A DNA stretch of 64,000 bases from Modicisalibacter tunisiensis (GTDB lineage Bacteria > Pseudomonadota > Gammaproteobacteria > Pseudomonadales > Halomonadaceae), in NCBI RefSeq assembly GCF_020148005.1, contig NZ_JAGXFD010000001.1:3155733-3219732 (forward strand). Direction: 5' to 3'. The position numbers and the translations under genes were made by a program. Below the pieces are notes generated by a model that was not told the DNA's origin, did not search any database, and saw only the letters and a list, made by a program, of their open reading frames with translations. The first letter of the stretch is position 1. Every line of letters starts with the position of its first letter. Of this stretch, positions 10,314 to 18,440 are shown one piece after another.

Positions 10314-11122
10314 CCGCCGCACTCACCGACACGCCGAACACCGCGCATGACCGGGACTGGCGGCGACGCGTCGCCCGTGCCTTCGGCCGTGCCGCCCCCC
10401 ACTATACCCGCCGTGCCCTTGCCCAGGCCCAGCTCGGCGAGCATCTCTGGCAGCGCCTGCCGAGCACAGCCTCGCGCATCGTCGATCTCGGTTGCGGCCC
10501 CGGCGACTGGACGCAGCGCCTGACGGCCCGTTACGGCCGCCCGGCACTGGGCATCGACCTGGCCTTCGGCATGCTCGCCGAGGCTCGCCACCGTCATGCC
10601 CGCGACGCGCACTGGCTGTGCGCCGATGCCACCCGCCTGCCGCTGGCCGATGGTGCCCTCGACCTGGTGTTCTCCAACCTGGCCATCCAGTGGTGCCGGA
10701 ACCTCCCGGCCCTGTTCGCCGAGCTGCATCGCGTGCTGGCCCCGGGCGGCGTGGCGCTGATCAACACCCTGGGGCCGGGCACGCTGGCGGAGGTTGCCGA
10801 TGCCTGGTCGCACCCCGACCGCCGCGCCGCCGTGGAGCCCTTCATTTCCGCCGCCTGCTACCGGGCGCTGATCCGCCGTGCCGGCCTGCACGGTCATCTC
10901 ACACCCAGGGTGGCGCGCTTTCACTACCCGGACCTGGACGCGGTCATGGCCTCGATCAAGGGCGTCGGCGCCCAGGTGGACCGTCCCGGCGCGCGCCTCG
11001 GCCGCGCCGACCTGGTCCGCGCCCGGGCCCGCTTCGAGCGTCACCGCGAGGCCGCCGGGCTGCCGGTGACCTACCACTGCCTCACCCTCGAACTCACCCA
11101 GCCGCCACGGAACACCCCATGA
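10310..11122 (+). CDS. bioC: Malonyl-ACP O-methyltransferase
   Basis: This SAM-dependent enzyme methylates the free carboxyl of malonyl-ACP so that fatty acid synthesis can extend it to pimeloyl. The 270 residues hold motif I VDLGCGPGDWT (about 58-68) and post-motifs FSNLAIQWC and LINTLGPGTL that are characteristic of BioC. The start overlaps bioH by four bases and the stop overlaps the bioD start. Confidence 0.95.
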   Translation: MTAALTDTPNTAHDRDWRRRVARAFGRAAPHYTRRALAQAQLGEHLWQRLPSTASRIVDLGCGPGDWTQRLTARYGRPALGIDLAFGMLAEARHRHARDAHWLCADATRLPLADGALDLVFSNLAIQWCRNLPALFAELHRVLAPGGVALINTLGPGTLAEVADAWSHPDRRAAVEPFISAACYRALIRRAGLHGHLTPRVARFHYPDLDAVMASIKGVGAQVDRPGARLGRADLVRARARFERHREAAGLPVTYHCLTLELTQPPRNTP

Positions 11123-11808
11123 GCCTGTATTTCGTCACCGGAACCGACACCGACACCGGCAAGACCCTGGTCAGCGCCGGCCTGCTGGCCCGCGCCCGTG
11201 CGCAGGGGCTGACCACCCGCGGCATCAAGCCCGTGGCCTCGGGCAGCGTGCGCACGGCTCAGGGGTTGCGCAATCGCGACGCCCTGTGGCTGCAACGCTA
11301 CAGCGCACCCGCCGTCGACTACAGCGAGGTCAACCCGATCGCCCTGGAGCCGGCCGTGGCGCCGCACCTGGCCGCCCGCGAGGCGGGCATGACGCTGGAG
11401 GCATCCCGCCTGATCGCCCACATCCGGCAATTGCAGGCATCACCGCGCCAGTTCGGCCTGGTCGAGGGCGCCGGCGGCTGGCGGGTGCCGCTCAACCGGC
11501 AGGAAGACCTCGGCGAGATCGCCCGAGTGCTCGCGTTGCCGGTGATCCTGGTCGTCGGCCTGCGCCTGGGCTGCATCAACCATGCGCGCCTGAGCGCCGA
11601 GGCGATTCGTGCCGACGGCCTGCGCCTGGCCGGCTGGGTGGGCAACCACATCGATCCCGAGTACGCGGAAACCGAGGACACCCTGGCGATGCTCGCCCAT
11701 CACCTGGACGCCCCCTGCCTGGGGCACGTGCCCTGGATCGACGCCGCCGAGGAGCACGGGCCGGAGGTTGCCGCCCGCTACCTGCGCCTGCCCGGCGAGG
11801 CACATTGA
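11119..11808 (+). CDS. bioD: ATP-dependent dethiobiotin synthetase
   Basis: This enzyme closes the ureido ring of dethiobiotin from 7,8-diaminopelargonate, CO2 and ATP. It has 229 residues. The modified P-loop GTDTDTGKT carries K15, and VEGAGGWRVPL is the conserved substrate loop. The ATG at 11119 overlaps the bioC stop; a longer frame upstream is only the shadow of bioC. It is the last gene of the operon, and bioA, the aminotransferase preceding this step, is not in the window. The stop codon overlaps the -35 box of the following tRNA-Leu. Confidence 0.96.
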   Translation: MSLYFVTGTDTDTGKTLVSAGLLARARAQGLTTRGIKPVASGSVRTAQGLRNRDALWLQRYSAPAVDYSEVNPIALEPAVAPHLAAREAGMTLEASRLIAHIRQLQASPRQFGLVEGAGGWRVPLNRQEDLGEIARVLALPVILVVGLRLGCINHARLSAEAIRADGLRLAGWVGNHIDPEYAETEDTLAMLAHHLDAPCLGHVPWIDAAEEHGPEVAARYLRLPGEAH

Positions 11809-11832
11809 CTCGACGTCGGACATCCGTACAAT
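11805..11832 (+). promoter_or_regulatory. Sigma-70 promoter of tRNA-Leu(UAG)
   Basis: TTGACT at 11805-11810 and TACAAT at 11827-11832 are 16 bp apart, and the tRNA begins 18 bp further on. The -35 box includes the bioD stop codon, so the two units are packed with no spare sequence. Confidence 0.75.
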
Positions 11833-11850
11833 ACGGGCGTCTTTCCCCCT

Positions 11851-11935
11851 GCGGATGTGGTGGAATTGGTAGACACGCTAGATTTAGGTTCTAGTGCCGA
11901 GAGGCGTGGGAGTTCGAGTCTCCCCATCCGCACCA
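11851..11935 (+). tRNA. tRNA-Leu (anticodon UAG)
   Basis: A full class II tRNA of 85 nt including the encoded CCA. The acceptor arms GCGGATG and CATCCGC pair, the anticodon loop TTTAGGT places TAG at 11885-11887, a long variable arm is present and the T-loop reads TTCGAGT. It closely matches E. coli leuW. The accessory-looking interval begins immediately downstream of it. Confidence 0.95.
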
Positions 11936-12596
11936 CTGATCTAACTGCAGGCCGCATTCCCAGGCCATTCGCTTCCGCAGATCCTGTAAACTTCAGTCCC
12001 CGTCGAGTCCCCGCGTTTTGCTCGAACACGCGAGAATGCTCGCGTGACGCGGACGCATTCACACGATGGGGGGGTCGGTGGTCCCGAGTCCCAGGCCAAA
12101 CCGAGGCCCCGGGCCCATCCGGCGCCGCTTCAGCGTCTTCCTCGAGCGCATCGTTCTCGAACTACAGGGCATCTCGGCGCCGTGCGCACCGCACGCCGAG
12201 GTGGACGGCACGAGGGGATGAACTGCTGGTGACAAAGGCTCGCCAGCCCCTCAGAGAGAAGGCCCGCCCTCTTCCAGGCACGGGCCTTCAATCGCTGCGT
12301 TTCCTTGCTAGCTCACCACGAGCTTCCTGCTCGTGCCTCCCTGGCGATTCGGGCTTCCTCTTCCCATTCTTCCCTGTCAGGCATCCATGCCTGAAGCCGC
12401 GTTACGCGCCTTTTTCTCCGCGCAAAGACAACATGGGTTATCAGTAGCGGGGAATAGGCAATTTGGGTTGATGGGTTTGCCTTTGACTCATTTGGGGTTC
12501 AAGGTAAGGAAACAGTTTCACTACCTGGCATCGCGACTCAAAGCCTCTGCCCCTTCACTATCCCGCACACCGTGGCCCCACGGAATGGAGGCCCAC
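11936..12596. other. Non-coding stretch between tRNA-Leu and the Crp/Fnr-type gene
   Basis: No convincing gene occurs in these 661 bases. Several frames stay open only because of high GC. An 8-bp perfect hairpin, AAGGCCCG at 12259-12266 with CGGGCCTT at 12281-12288, has no T tract. The last 150 bases are less GC-rich than the flanks and probably hold the promoter of the regulator gene. Part of the region may be decayed accessory DNA, but I could not identify a parent gene. Confidence 0.5.
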
Positions 12597-13364
12597 ATGG
12601 CAACAGCTCCCCAAGAGGTCTGTGTCACAGACAACCTCATGCACTTCCTCGAGCTATCCGAGACCGACAAGCGCCTGCTGGCCACTTTGGAGCAGACACC
12701 CCAGCCGGTTGCCAAGGGCCAACAACTCTGGAAAGCCTCGGAGCGACCTGACACCCTGTACACCCTGCGCCGCGGCTGGGCCTACAGCATGCACCGGTCC
12801 GAGAGTGGCGAGGAGCAAGTGCTGGATATCTTCCTCCCCGGCGACTTGATGGGGATTCGCGAACTCACCTTCCCAGCACACTCGACCGACGTCGTCATGC
12901 TGACCTCTGGTGTCGTCTGCCCCTTCCCCGCCGAGCGCTTGCTCGACATCTACCAGCGCTCCCCTTCACTGACCCTGGCCATCCATGCCGCTGCCGCCCG
13001 GCAGCAGGTCATCATCAGCAAACGGCTGGTCAACATTCTCCGCCACGATGCCAGGGCAAAAATCGCTCACTTCGTACTCGAGCTGTACTATCGCCTTAAG
13101 CGCGTGGACGAATCTGTTCACAGGAACTTCGCCGTGCCGCTACTTCAGAGTGACTTTGGCAAGCTACTTGGCATGACCAAGGTGCATGTCAGTCGGACCC
13201 TGAGCGAAATGGAAAACCAGGGCCTGTTGCGCAAGACCCGAAAGGACATTCAGATCCTGGATCTCGACCGGCTGCTGGAGATCTCCGCCTTCGACCCAAT
13301 GAAGCTGACCGACCAGCTTAACCCCACCCTGACGGCTGCCCTCCCCAGTCCGGGGCCGTCCTGA
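12597..13364 (+). CDS. Crp/Fnr-family transcriptional regulator
   Basis: This 255-residue protein has a cyclic-nucleotide-binding-like beta barrel (about 15-130, with GEEQVLDIFLPGDLMGI) and a C-terminal winged helix whose recognition segment is SDFGKLLGMTKVHVSRTLSEM. It lacks the cysteine cluster that holds the Fe-S centre in FNR, so it is probably not a direct oxygen sensor of the FNR type; the ligand is unknown. The ATG at 12597 has GGAGG five bases upstream; an ATG at 12585 lacks that. It is the only sizeable intact gene between tRNA-Leu and tRNA-Ala and is less GC-rich than its neighbours. Confidence 0.85.
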   Translation: MATAPQEVCVTDNLMHFLELSETDKRLLATLEQTPQPVAKGQQLWKASERPDTLYTLRRGWAYSMHRSESGEEQVLDIFLPGDLMGIRELTFPAHSTDVVMLTSGVVCPFPAERLLDIYQRSPSLTLAIHAAAARQQVIISKRLVNILRHDARAKIAHFVLELYYRLKRVDESVHRNFAVPLLQSDFGKLLGMTKVHVSRTLSEMENQGLLRKTRKDIQILDLDRLLEISAFDPMKLTDQLNPTLTAALPSPGPS

Positions 13365-13385
13365 TCGATCACCGGGCAAAACAAA

Positions 13386-13405
13386 GCCCGGCCAAGAGGC
13401 CGGGC
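13386..13405 (-). terminator. Hairpin with minus-strand T tract after the Crp/Fnr-type gene
   Basis: GCCCGGCC (13386-13393) and GGCCGGGC (13398-13405) pair perfectly around AAGA. Read on the minus strand it is followed by TTTGTTTT. On the plus strand the tract after it is weak. It lies 21 bp after the regulator stop codon. Confidence 0.6.
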
Positions 13406-13596
13406 CAATAGTTTACGTTCCTGGACAACTTCCACCAGCACCCTCGCCAGTGCTTCCCCTGGTCAATGCTCCCTGGATGTCCCATCCCTGGATGCCATGC
13501 CTAATACAAGACTAGCCGGGAAATGGCACGAGCACATTGACCCGATTTAACGCTCGTTGGGCAAGACTGAGGGAAAGAGCATGCTTGAATGAAAAA

Positions 13597-13617
13597 CCCC
13601 CTCCTCAAGGGAGGGGG
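13597..13617 (-). terminator. Intrinsic terminator, minus-strand orientation
   Basis: CCCCCTCC (13597-13604) pairs with GGAGGGGG (13610-13617) and the minus strand continues with TTTTTC. No recognised minus-strand gene lies close upstream of it (to the right), so the transcript it ends is unidentified. Confidence 0.65.
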
Positions 13618-13814
13618 GATCCCAGCGGGACAAGGGGATGAGCCTCCTCAAGATAGCGGGAGACAAAGCGCATGAGGTTACAAAACGCTTTCCAGCAGTG
13701 TTGCTTTGTTACCCATCCCTTCAGCCCCTCCACTACGCAGCTTCAACGGCGACACGTCGTCATCGACAGGGCCCCATGGCCCAGGTGGCATCAGTCGGGC
13801 TGCAAGTAGACAAA

Positions 13815-13835
13815 GCCCCACGGAGGACGTGGGGC
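13815..13835 (-). terminator. Terminator downstream of the SRAP pseudogene
   Basis: GCCCCACG (13815-13822) and CGTGGGGC (13828-13835) form an 8-bp stem, followed on the minus strand by CTTTGT. It lies about 120 bp after the pseudogene stop and was probably its terminator. Confidence 0.5.
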
Positions 13836-13955
13836 GAAAAAAGGAGAAACGGGCTGGAATAACCACATCGTTCAGGTTGACCCTTGGACGGGCAGGGCAA
13901 AGTAGCCGTGACGATGTCCATCATGTAAATGCTCACCAACATAAGCATTAGCGTC

Positions 13956-14163
13956 TTACGCCGGATTGATCAGTCCTTCGCCCTCGTTCTTCGGCGAACC
14001 GACGCGCTTGCTCACCGCCCAACTGGTCAATGCATCGACGGGCAGGTGATGGACGATATGACGGATCGACTCGCGGTCGGGTCAGCTCGCGCTCGCTCAG
14101 CGGCACACCGAGACCCCGGGCGAGCCTGGAAGGGGAGCTGTAGAGCGCGAAGCGACCGCACAT
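13956..14163 (-). pseudogene. SRAP (YedK/HMCES-like) abasic-site protein, internally deleted relic
   Basis: The first codons read MCGRFALYSSPSRLARGLGV, the hallmark SRAP N-terminus in which Cys2 forms the thiazolidine link to abasic sites in single-stranded DNA. After about 35 codons the frame is wrong; in the next frame HHLPVDALTSWAVSKRV followed by GSPKNEGEGLINPA and a stop reproduces a typical SRAP C-terminus. Intact family members have about 200-230 residues, so roughly 150 central codons, including the conserved active-site Asn, Glu and His, are gone and the ends are joined out of frame. The product cannot be functional. Confidence 0.8.
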
Positions 14164-14244
14164 GAGAGCAGGCCTCAACCGTCGTCAATGGCACGGGGGC
14201 GTTCCTATCCCCAATATCGTGCGCCTTGCGCATGAATACCAAGT

Positions 14245-14283
14245 CCATGTCACCCCGGGCGGCAGCCCGCGAGGGTGACATGG
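14245..14283. repeat. Long perfect inverted repeat with nested hairpin
   Basis: CCATGTCACCC (14245-14255) and GGGTGACATGG (14273-14283) are perfect inverted arms; inside them CGGGC (14256-14260) and GCCCG (14265-14269) pair around GGCA. The nearly continuous 16-bp stem has no T tract. It could be an operator, an RNA stability element or a mobile-element end. Confidence 0.6.
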
Positions 14284-14368
14284 CGGTCGGCTTTCGTTCG
14301 ATGCGAAGGCGAGGCCGCCACGCCCCTCCCGACAGCGGCGCCGGAAAGGCCGTGGCCGGCCAGATCGA

Positions 14369-14626
14369 TCAGGCGCTCAGGCGCCGTTCGGGCTCGGTGA
14401 GCACTTCCTTGAGATGAGCAAGATCCTCCGCCGTGCTGGCTTCGGTGAACCGGGCCAGCACACGTTCCGCCTCCTGATGGATGGCGTCACGGATATAGTC
14501 GTCGTAGAGGGTGACGAAACCGTCACAGCCGCGACAGTACAATTCGTCCGTCGGGCCGGGATTCCCCTTCCAGAAATTGGTTTCACTGCAATGGGGACAT
14601 GTGACTTGGCGACTGCGATTGAACAT
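14369..14626 (-). CDS. Small zinc-ribbon protein of unknown function
   Basis: The 85-residue product has a four-cysteine zinc ribbon, CPHC at residues 10-13 and CRGC at residues 31-34, followed by an acidic helical tail. A GGAGG ribosome-binding site precedes the ATG. It is probably a genuine small gene rather than a shadow, because the cysteine spacing and the ribosome-binding site are both good. I cannot name a family. It lies between the SRAP relic and tRNA-Ala, so it may be part of the accessory interval. Confidence 0.65.
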   Translation of the reverse strand: MFNRSRQVTCPHCSETNFWKGNPGPTDELYCRGCDGFVTLYDDYIRDAIHQEAERVLARFTEASTAEDLAHLKEVLTEPERRLSA

Positions 14627-14812
14627 ATGGCCTCCTGCCAGATGACACCTTCGGCCCCGTCGAGGGCTGAAGGGCGAATGACGATCGATTCCGTTGATCG
14701 TCTACTCTCACAGGATAGTGATTTTTCGCTCTCATACAAGAGTGGTACAAGGGGCAACCGGCCCGCTTCCCGACCGGCCCGGCTGCGCCAAGCAGAGGGA
14801 GGGCCTAGACAG

Positions 14813-14850
14813 AAAAGCCGCCCGCTCCAGGCAAGGATCGGGCGGCTTTT
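14813..14850. terminator. Bidirectional terminator after tRNA-Ala
   Basis: AAAAGCCGCCC (14813-14823) and GGGCGGCTTTT (14840-14850) form a perfect 11-bp stem. It starts 11 bp beyond the 3' end of the minus-strand tRNA-Ala and ends that transcript; the mirrored T and A tracts make it work on both strands. Confidence 0.85.
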
Positions 14851-14861
14851 CGTAAATTCGT

Positions 14862-14937
14862 TGGTGGAGCCTAGCGGGATCGAACCGCTGACCTCAACAC
14901 TGCCAGTGTTGCGCTCTCCCAGCTGAGCTAAGGCCCC
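14862..14937 (-). tRNA. tRNA-Ala (anticodon GGC)
   Basis: A 76-nt tRNA with encoded CCA. The acceptor GGGGCCT, D-arm GCTCAGCTGGGAGAGC, anticodon loop CTGGCAG (GGC) and T-arm GGTTCGATCCC all fit tRNA-Ala. It is transcribed on the minus strand and closes the gene-poor interval. Confidence 0.95.
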
Positions 14938-14993
14938 ATCGTTGTTGCGCTTCGGGTGCTTCAACCTGCACCGCCAGTGCGACAACGAGGCGT

Positions 14994-15022
14994 ATCTTAC
15001 GAACATCGAGCGATGCCGTCAA
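14994..15022 (-). promoter_or_regulatory. Sigma-70 promoter of tRNA-Ala(GGC)
   Basis: On the minus strand TTGACG (15022-15017) and TAAGAT (14999-14994) are separated by 17 bp and lie 57 bp upstream of the mature tRNA 5' end. Confidence 0.65.
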
Positions 15023-15138
15023 GCGATTTCACGGACTCGAATCGCTAGCATCCAAACATTAGTTCCCAGTAAACTGAGAGCCACGCAATGGCGACGCCAA
15101 GCTCGCCCCGTCCTTGCCGAGGGATGTCAGGAGCACAC

Positions 15139-15786
15139 TTGATCAGGGTTCTAGTTGCAGACGACCATCACCTGGTTCGCACCAGTATCGCCCACATGCT
15201 CGATGCCGAAGACGGCCTGAGTGTCATCGGCGAAGCCGCGGATGGCGAGGACGCCATCAGCCAGGCGCGCCGGCTGCGCCCGGACATCGTGCTGATGGAC
15301 ATCCGCATGCCGGGCATCGGCGGCCTGGAGGCCACCCGGAAGATCGCCCGCGGCATGTCCGACATCAAGGTGATCGTGTTGACCGCCTACCTCGAGGACA
15401 CCTTCGCCCAGCGACTGCTGGAGGCCGGCGCCAGCGGCTTCATCAGCAAGGGCACGGAACTCGAGGAAATGGTGCGCGCGATTCACGGCGTGCAGGCCGG
15501 GCAGCGTTACATCAGTTCGGAAATCGCCCAGCGCCTGGTGCTCGCCCGGCTCGACAATCAGGAGAACCCCTTCGACCAGCTGTCGAGCCGCGAGCTGCAG
15601 GTGGCCATGATGATCGTCAACTGCCACAAGGTCAGCGACATTTCCGACAGCCTCTTCCTGAGCCCCAAGACGGTCAACACCTACCGCTATCGGATCTTCG
15701 AGAAGCTCGGCGTGCACTCCGATGTGGAGCTGACCCACCTGGGCCTGCGCTTCGGCCTGATCGACGGTTACCAGCTGCCCGACTGA
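15139..15786 (+). CDS. gacA: Two-component response regulator GacA/UvrY
   Basis: The 215-residue regulator has a receiver domain with phospho-acceptor D54 (VLMDIRMPG) and a LuxR-type HTH (about 148-205, LSSRELQVAMMI and LSPKTVNTYRYRIFEKL). GacA acts with the GacS/BarA kinase to switch on CsrA/RsmA-sequestering small RNAs. I chose the TTG at 15139 (MIRVLVADDHH), which matches the family N-terminus and has AGGAG five bases upstream; ATGs at 15088 or 15124 would add non-conserved residues. uvrC and pgsA follow, the classic gene order. Confidence 0.93.
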   Translation: MIRVLVADDHHLVRTSIAHMLDAEDGLSVIGEAADGEDAISQARRLRPDIVLMDIRMPGIGGLEATRKIARGMSDIKVIVLTAYLEDTFAQRLLEAGASGFISKGTELEEMVRAIHGVQAGQRYISSEIAQRLVLARLDNQENPFDQLSSRELQVAMMIVNCHKVSDISDSLFLSPKTVNTYRYRIFEKLGVHSDVELTHLGLRFGLIDGYQLPD

Positions 15787-15849
15787 TCCTCCGGCTCGGG
15801 CCGAGTCTGTTATCCTCGAGGCTTTCCGTCATCGGTGAAGCGAGCCGGC

Positions 15850-17664
15850 ATGAGTTTCGACGCCAAGCACTTTCTGAAGACCGTCAGTGAATCGCCGGGG
15901 ATCTACCGCATGCTCGACGCGGAGCGCAACGTGCTCTACGTCGGCAAGGCCAAGCGGCTCAAGGCGCGTCTAGCGAGCTACTTTCGCGGCGCACTCAACG
16001 CCAAGACCCAGGCCCTGGTGGCACGCATCGCCGACATTCAGGTCACCATCACCCGCAGCGAGACCGAGGCCCTGCTGCTCGAGCAGACGCTGATCAAGGA
16101 GCTGCGCCCGCCCTACAACATCCTGCTGCGCGACGACAAGTCCTACCCCTACGTCTTCGCCAGCGATCGCCACCCCTTCCCGGCGCTGGAGTTCAAGCGG
16201 GCACGCCAGAAGCGCAACGATGGCCGCTACCTGGGGCCCTTCCCCAGCTCGACGGCGGTGCGCGAGAGCCTGGCGCTGATGCAGAAGATCTTCCGCATCC
16301 GCAACTGCGAGGACAGCGTCTTCGCCCACCGCGACCGCCCCTGCCTGCAGTACCAGATTCATCGCTGCAGTGCGCCCTGCGTCGACTACATCAGCGAAAG
16401 CGGCTATCGCCGCGACCTGGAAAACGCCATCCTGTGCCTCGAGGGCAAGAGCGAGCAGGTCACGCAGCAGCTGACCCAGGACATGGAAGACGCCAGCCGC
16501 GCGCTGGACTTCGAGGAAGCGGCCCGCCTGCGCGACCAGATCCAGCAGCTGCGACGCCTGCAGGAACGCCAGATCGTCGACACCGGCAGCGGCGACGCCG
16601 ATATCTTCGCCCTCGCCCAGCGCCCGGGGGGACTGTGCATCAGCGTCCTCACGGTGCGCCAGGGGCGGGTGCTCGGCGCCCGCCACCATGCGCCGGACAA
16701 CGGCCTGGATCTCGCCGAGGAAGCCCTGCTCGGCGAATTCGTCAGCCAGTACTATCTCGGCCAGGGCCGCGACCTGCCACGGGAGGTGCTCACCAGCCAC
16801 CCGCTGCCGGATGCCGAACTGCTGCAGTCGGCGCTCGCCCGGCAGGCCGGCCGGCAGGTCCGCCTCGCCCATCAGGTCCGCGGCCATCGCGCCCAGTGGC
16901 TGCAGCTGGCCCGCACCAATGCCGAACAGCACCTGGCCACCGAACTGGCCAACCGCACCCAGCTCACCCGTCGCTTCGAGTCCCTGCAGGACGCCCTGGC
17001 GATGGATGCCCTCCCCGAGCGCATCGAGTGCTTCGACATCAGCCACAGCCACGGCGAGGCCACCGTGGCGTCCTGCGTGGTGTTCGATCGCGACGGCCCG
17101 GTCAAGTCGGATTACCGGCGCTTCAACATCGAGGGCGTGGCCGCCGGCGACGATTACGCGGCCATGCGCCAGGCGCTGGAGCGCCGCTTCAAGCGGCTGC
17201 GCAAGGGAGAAGGCAAGTCACCCGACATCCTGCTGGTGGATGGCGGCAAGGGGCAGCTCAACATGGCTCGCGAGGTGTTCGAGACCCTCGGAGTAGTCGG
17301 GGTACGCCTGATCGGCGTCGCCAAGGGCACCACCCGCAAGCCGGGGCTCGAGACCCTGTTCCTGGAAACCGTCGATCACACCCTGACACTGGAAGGCAAC
17401 GCCCCGGCGCTGCATCTGATCCAGCACGTCCGCGACGAGGCGCACCGCTTCGCCATCACCGGCCACCGCCAGCGTCGCGACAAGGCGCGCCGCACCTCGA
17501 CCCTGCAGGACATTCCCGGCGTCGGCCCCAAGCGCCGCCGTGAACTGCTGCGCTTCTTCGGCGGCCTGCAGGGGGTGCGCCAGGCGACCCGCGAGGAGCT
17601 CGCCCGGGTCCCGGGCATCAGCGCGCAGCTGGCCACGGCGATTCATCAGGCGCTGCATGGATGA
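15850..17664 (+). CDS. uvrC: Excinuclease ABC subunit C
   Basis: UvrC makes both incisions in nucleotide-excision repair. The 604 residues carry the N-terminal GIY-YIG nuclease ([19 protein letters not shown]), a cysteine-rich segment ([20 protein letters not shown]), the UvrB-binding coiled segment (about 200-235), the RNase H-like nuclease domain ([19 protein letters not shown]) and tandem helix-hairpin-helix at the end ([13 protein letters not shown]). The ATG at 15850 fits the family; an in-frame ATG at 15835 adds five residues. Confidence 0.97.
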   Translation: MSFDAKHFLKTVSESPGIYRMLDAERNVLYVGKAKRLKARLASYFRGALNAKTQALVARIADIQVTITRSETEALLLEQTLIKELRPPYNILLRDDKSYPYVFASDRHPFPALEFKRARQKRNDGRYLGPFPSSTAVRESLALMQKIFRIRNCEDSVFAHRDRPCLQYQIHRCSAPCVDYISESGYRRDLENAILCLEGKSEQVTQQLTQDMEDASRALDFEEAARLRDQIQQLRRLQERQIVDTGSGDADIFALAQRPGGLCISVLTVRQGRVLGARHHAPDNGLDLAEEALLGEFVSQYYLGQGRDLPREVLTSHPLPDAELLQSALARQAGRQVRLAHQVRGHRAQWLQLARTNAEQHLATELANRTQLTRRFESLQDALAMDALPERIECFDISHSHGEATVASCVVFDRDGPVKSDYRRFNIEGVAAGDDYAAMRQALERRFKRLRKGEGKSPDILLVDGGKGQLNMAREVFETLGVVGVRLIGVAKGTTRKPGLETLFLETVDHTLTLEGNAPALHLIQHVRDEAHRFAITGHRQRRDKARRTSTLQDIPGVGPKRRRELLRFFGGLQGVRQATREELARVPGISAQLATAIHQALHG

Positions 17665-17725
17665 AGCCACGGCCGACGGTTACAATGAAGCCCTCCAGTT
17701 ACCGGCAAGGGATCTCGGCGTAGCG

Positions 17726-18274
17726 ATGAACATACCCAATCTTCTCACCCTGGCGCGAATCGTGTTCATCCCCCTGCTGGTGATCCTGTTCTACCTGCCC
17801 TTCGCCTGGAGCTACACGGTCACCGCCGCGCTCTTCGCCCTGGCGGCGGTGACCGACTGGCTGGACGGTTTTCTCGCCCGGCGCTGGGACCAGAGCACGC
17901 CGTTCGGCGCCTTCCTGGACCCGGTGGCGGACAAGGTCATGGTGGCCGTGGCCCTGGCGCTGCTGATCGAGCGCTTCGACAGCGTCCTGCTGACCCTGCC
18001 CGCCCTGGTGATCATCGGCCGCGAGATCGTCATCTCCGCGCTGCGGGAATGGATGGCCGAGATGGGCAAGCGGGCCAGCGTGGCCGTCTCCTGGATCGGC
18101 AAGATCAAGACCACCCTGCAGATGGTCGCGCTGCTGCTGCTGCTGGCCACGCCTCCCGGCACCGGGATCGCCGATATCGGCACGGTCACGCTGTACCTGG
18201 CCGCCCTGCTCACGCTGTGGTCGATGCTGCAATACCTGCGCGCCGCCTGGCCGGAACTCACTCGTTCACTGTAG
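17726..18274 (+). CDS. pgsA: CDP-diacylglycerol--glycerol-3-phosphate 3-phosphatidyltransferase
   Basis: This inner-membrane enzyme makes phosphatidylglycerol phosphate. The 182 residues hold the CDP-alcohol motif [20 protein letters not shown] followed by LDPVADK, with all four conserved aspartates, and several hydrophobic helices. [12 protein letters not shown] is the standard N-terminus and fixes the ATG at 17726. It lies 61 bp after uvrC and just before the tRNA cluster. Confidence 0.96.
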   Translation: MNIPNLLTLARIVFIPLLVILFYLPFAWSYTVTAALFALAAVTDWLDGFLARRWDQSTPFGAFLDPVADKVMVAVALALLIERFDSVLLTLPALVIIGREIVISALREWMAEMGKRASVAVSWIGKIKTTLQMVALLLLLATPPGTGIADIGTVTLYLAALLTLWSMLQYLRAAWPELTRSL

Positions 18275-18288
18275 CGGGCAATAATCGT

Positions 18289-18316
18289 TTGACAGTCACG
18301 CACTTATCCGTATAAT
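18289..18316 (+). promoter_or_regulatory. Sigma-70 promoter of the Gly-Cys-Leu tRNA cluster
   Basis: Perfect TTGACA (18289-18294) and perfect TATAAT (18311-18316) are 16 bp apart, 15 bp before tRNA-Gly. This is the best consensus promoter in the window, as expected for stable RNA. Confidence 0.9.
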
Positions 18317-18331
18317 TCGCTCTCGAGTCAA

Positions 18332-18406
18332 GCGGGAATAGCTCAGTGGTAGAGCATCGCCTTGCCAAGGCGAGGGTCGCGAGTTCGAATCTCGTTTCCC
18401 GCTCCA
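18332..18406 (+). tRNA. tRNA-Gly (anticodon GCC)
   Basis: A 75-nt tRNA with encoded CCA. The acceptor GCGGGAA pairs with TTCCCGC, the D-arm is GCTCAGTGGTAGAGC, the anticodon loop TTGCCAA gives GCC and the T-arm is intact. It is first in the Gly-Cys-Leu cluster. Confidence 0.96.
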
Positions 18407-18440
18407 GATTCCCACCCCGGTGGGAGAGTGGAATGACGCA

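Larger units (their letters stand above)
13365..14368. other. Gene-poor interval with hairpins and one pseudogene
   Basis: About 1 kb without an intact gene. It contains three terminator-like hairpins oriented for minus-strand transcripts (13386, 13597, 13815), the SRAP pseudogene at 13956-14163 and a long inverted repeat at 14245-14283. The small frames in between show no recognisable similarity. The pattern fits decayed accessory DNA or a locus for short minus-strand RNAs. Confidence 0.55.

Noticed and set aside
12110..12235. A frame reading RRRFSVFLERIVLELQGIS that slightly recalls the middle of ISL3-type transposases
   Set aside because: Too short, with no flanking transposase motifs, inverted repeats or target duplication; a chance open frame in GC-rich DNA is as likely.
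14027..14281. An 84-codon minus-strand frame covering the SRAP relic and inverted repeat
   Set aside because: It runs through the pseudogene in a different frame and has no similarity or ribosome-binding site; it is a shadow.
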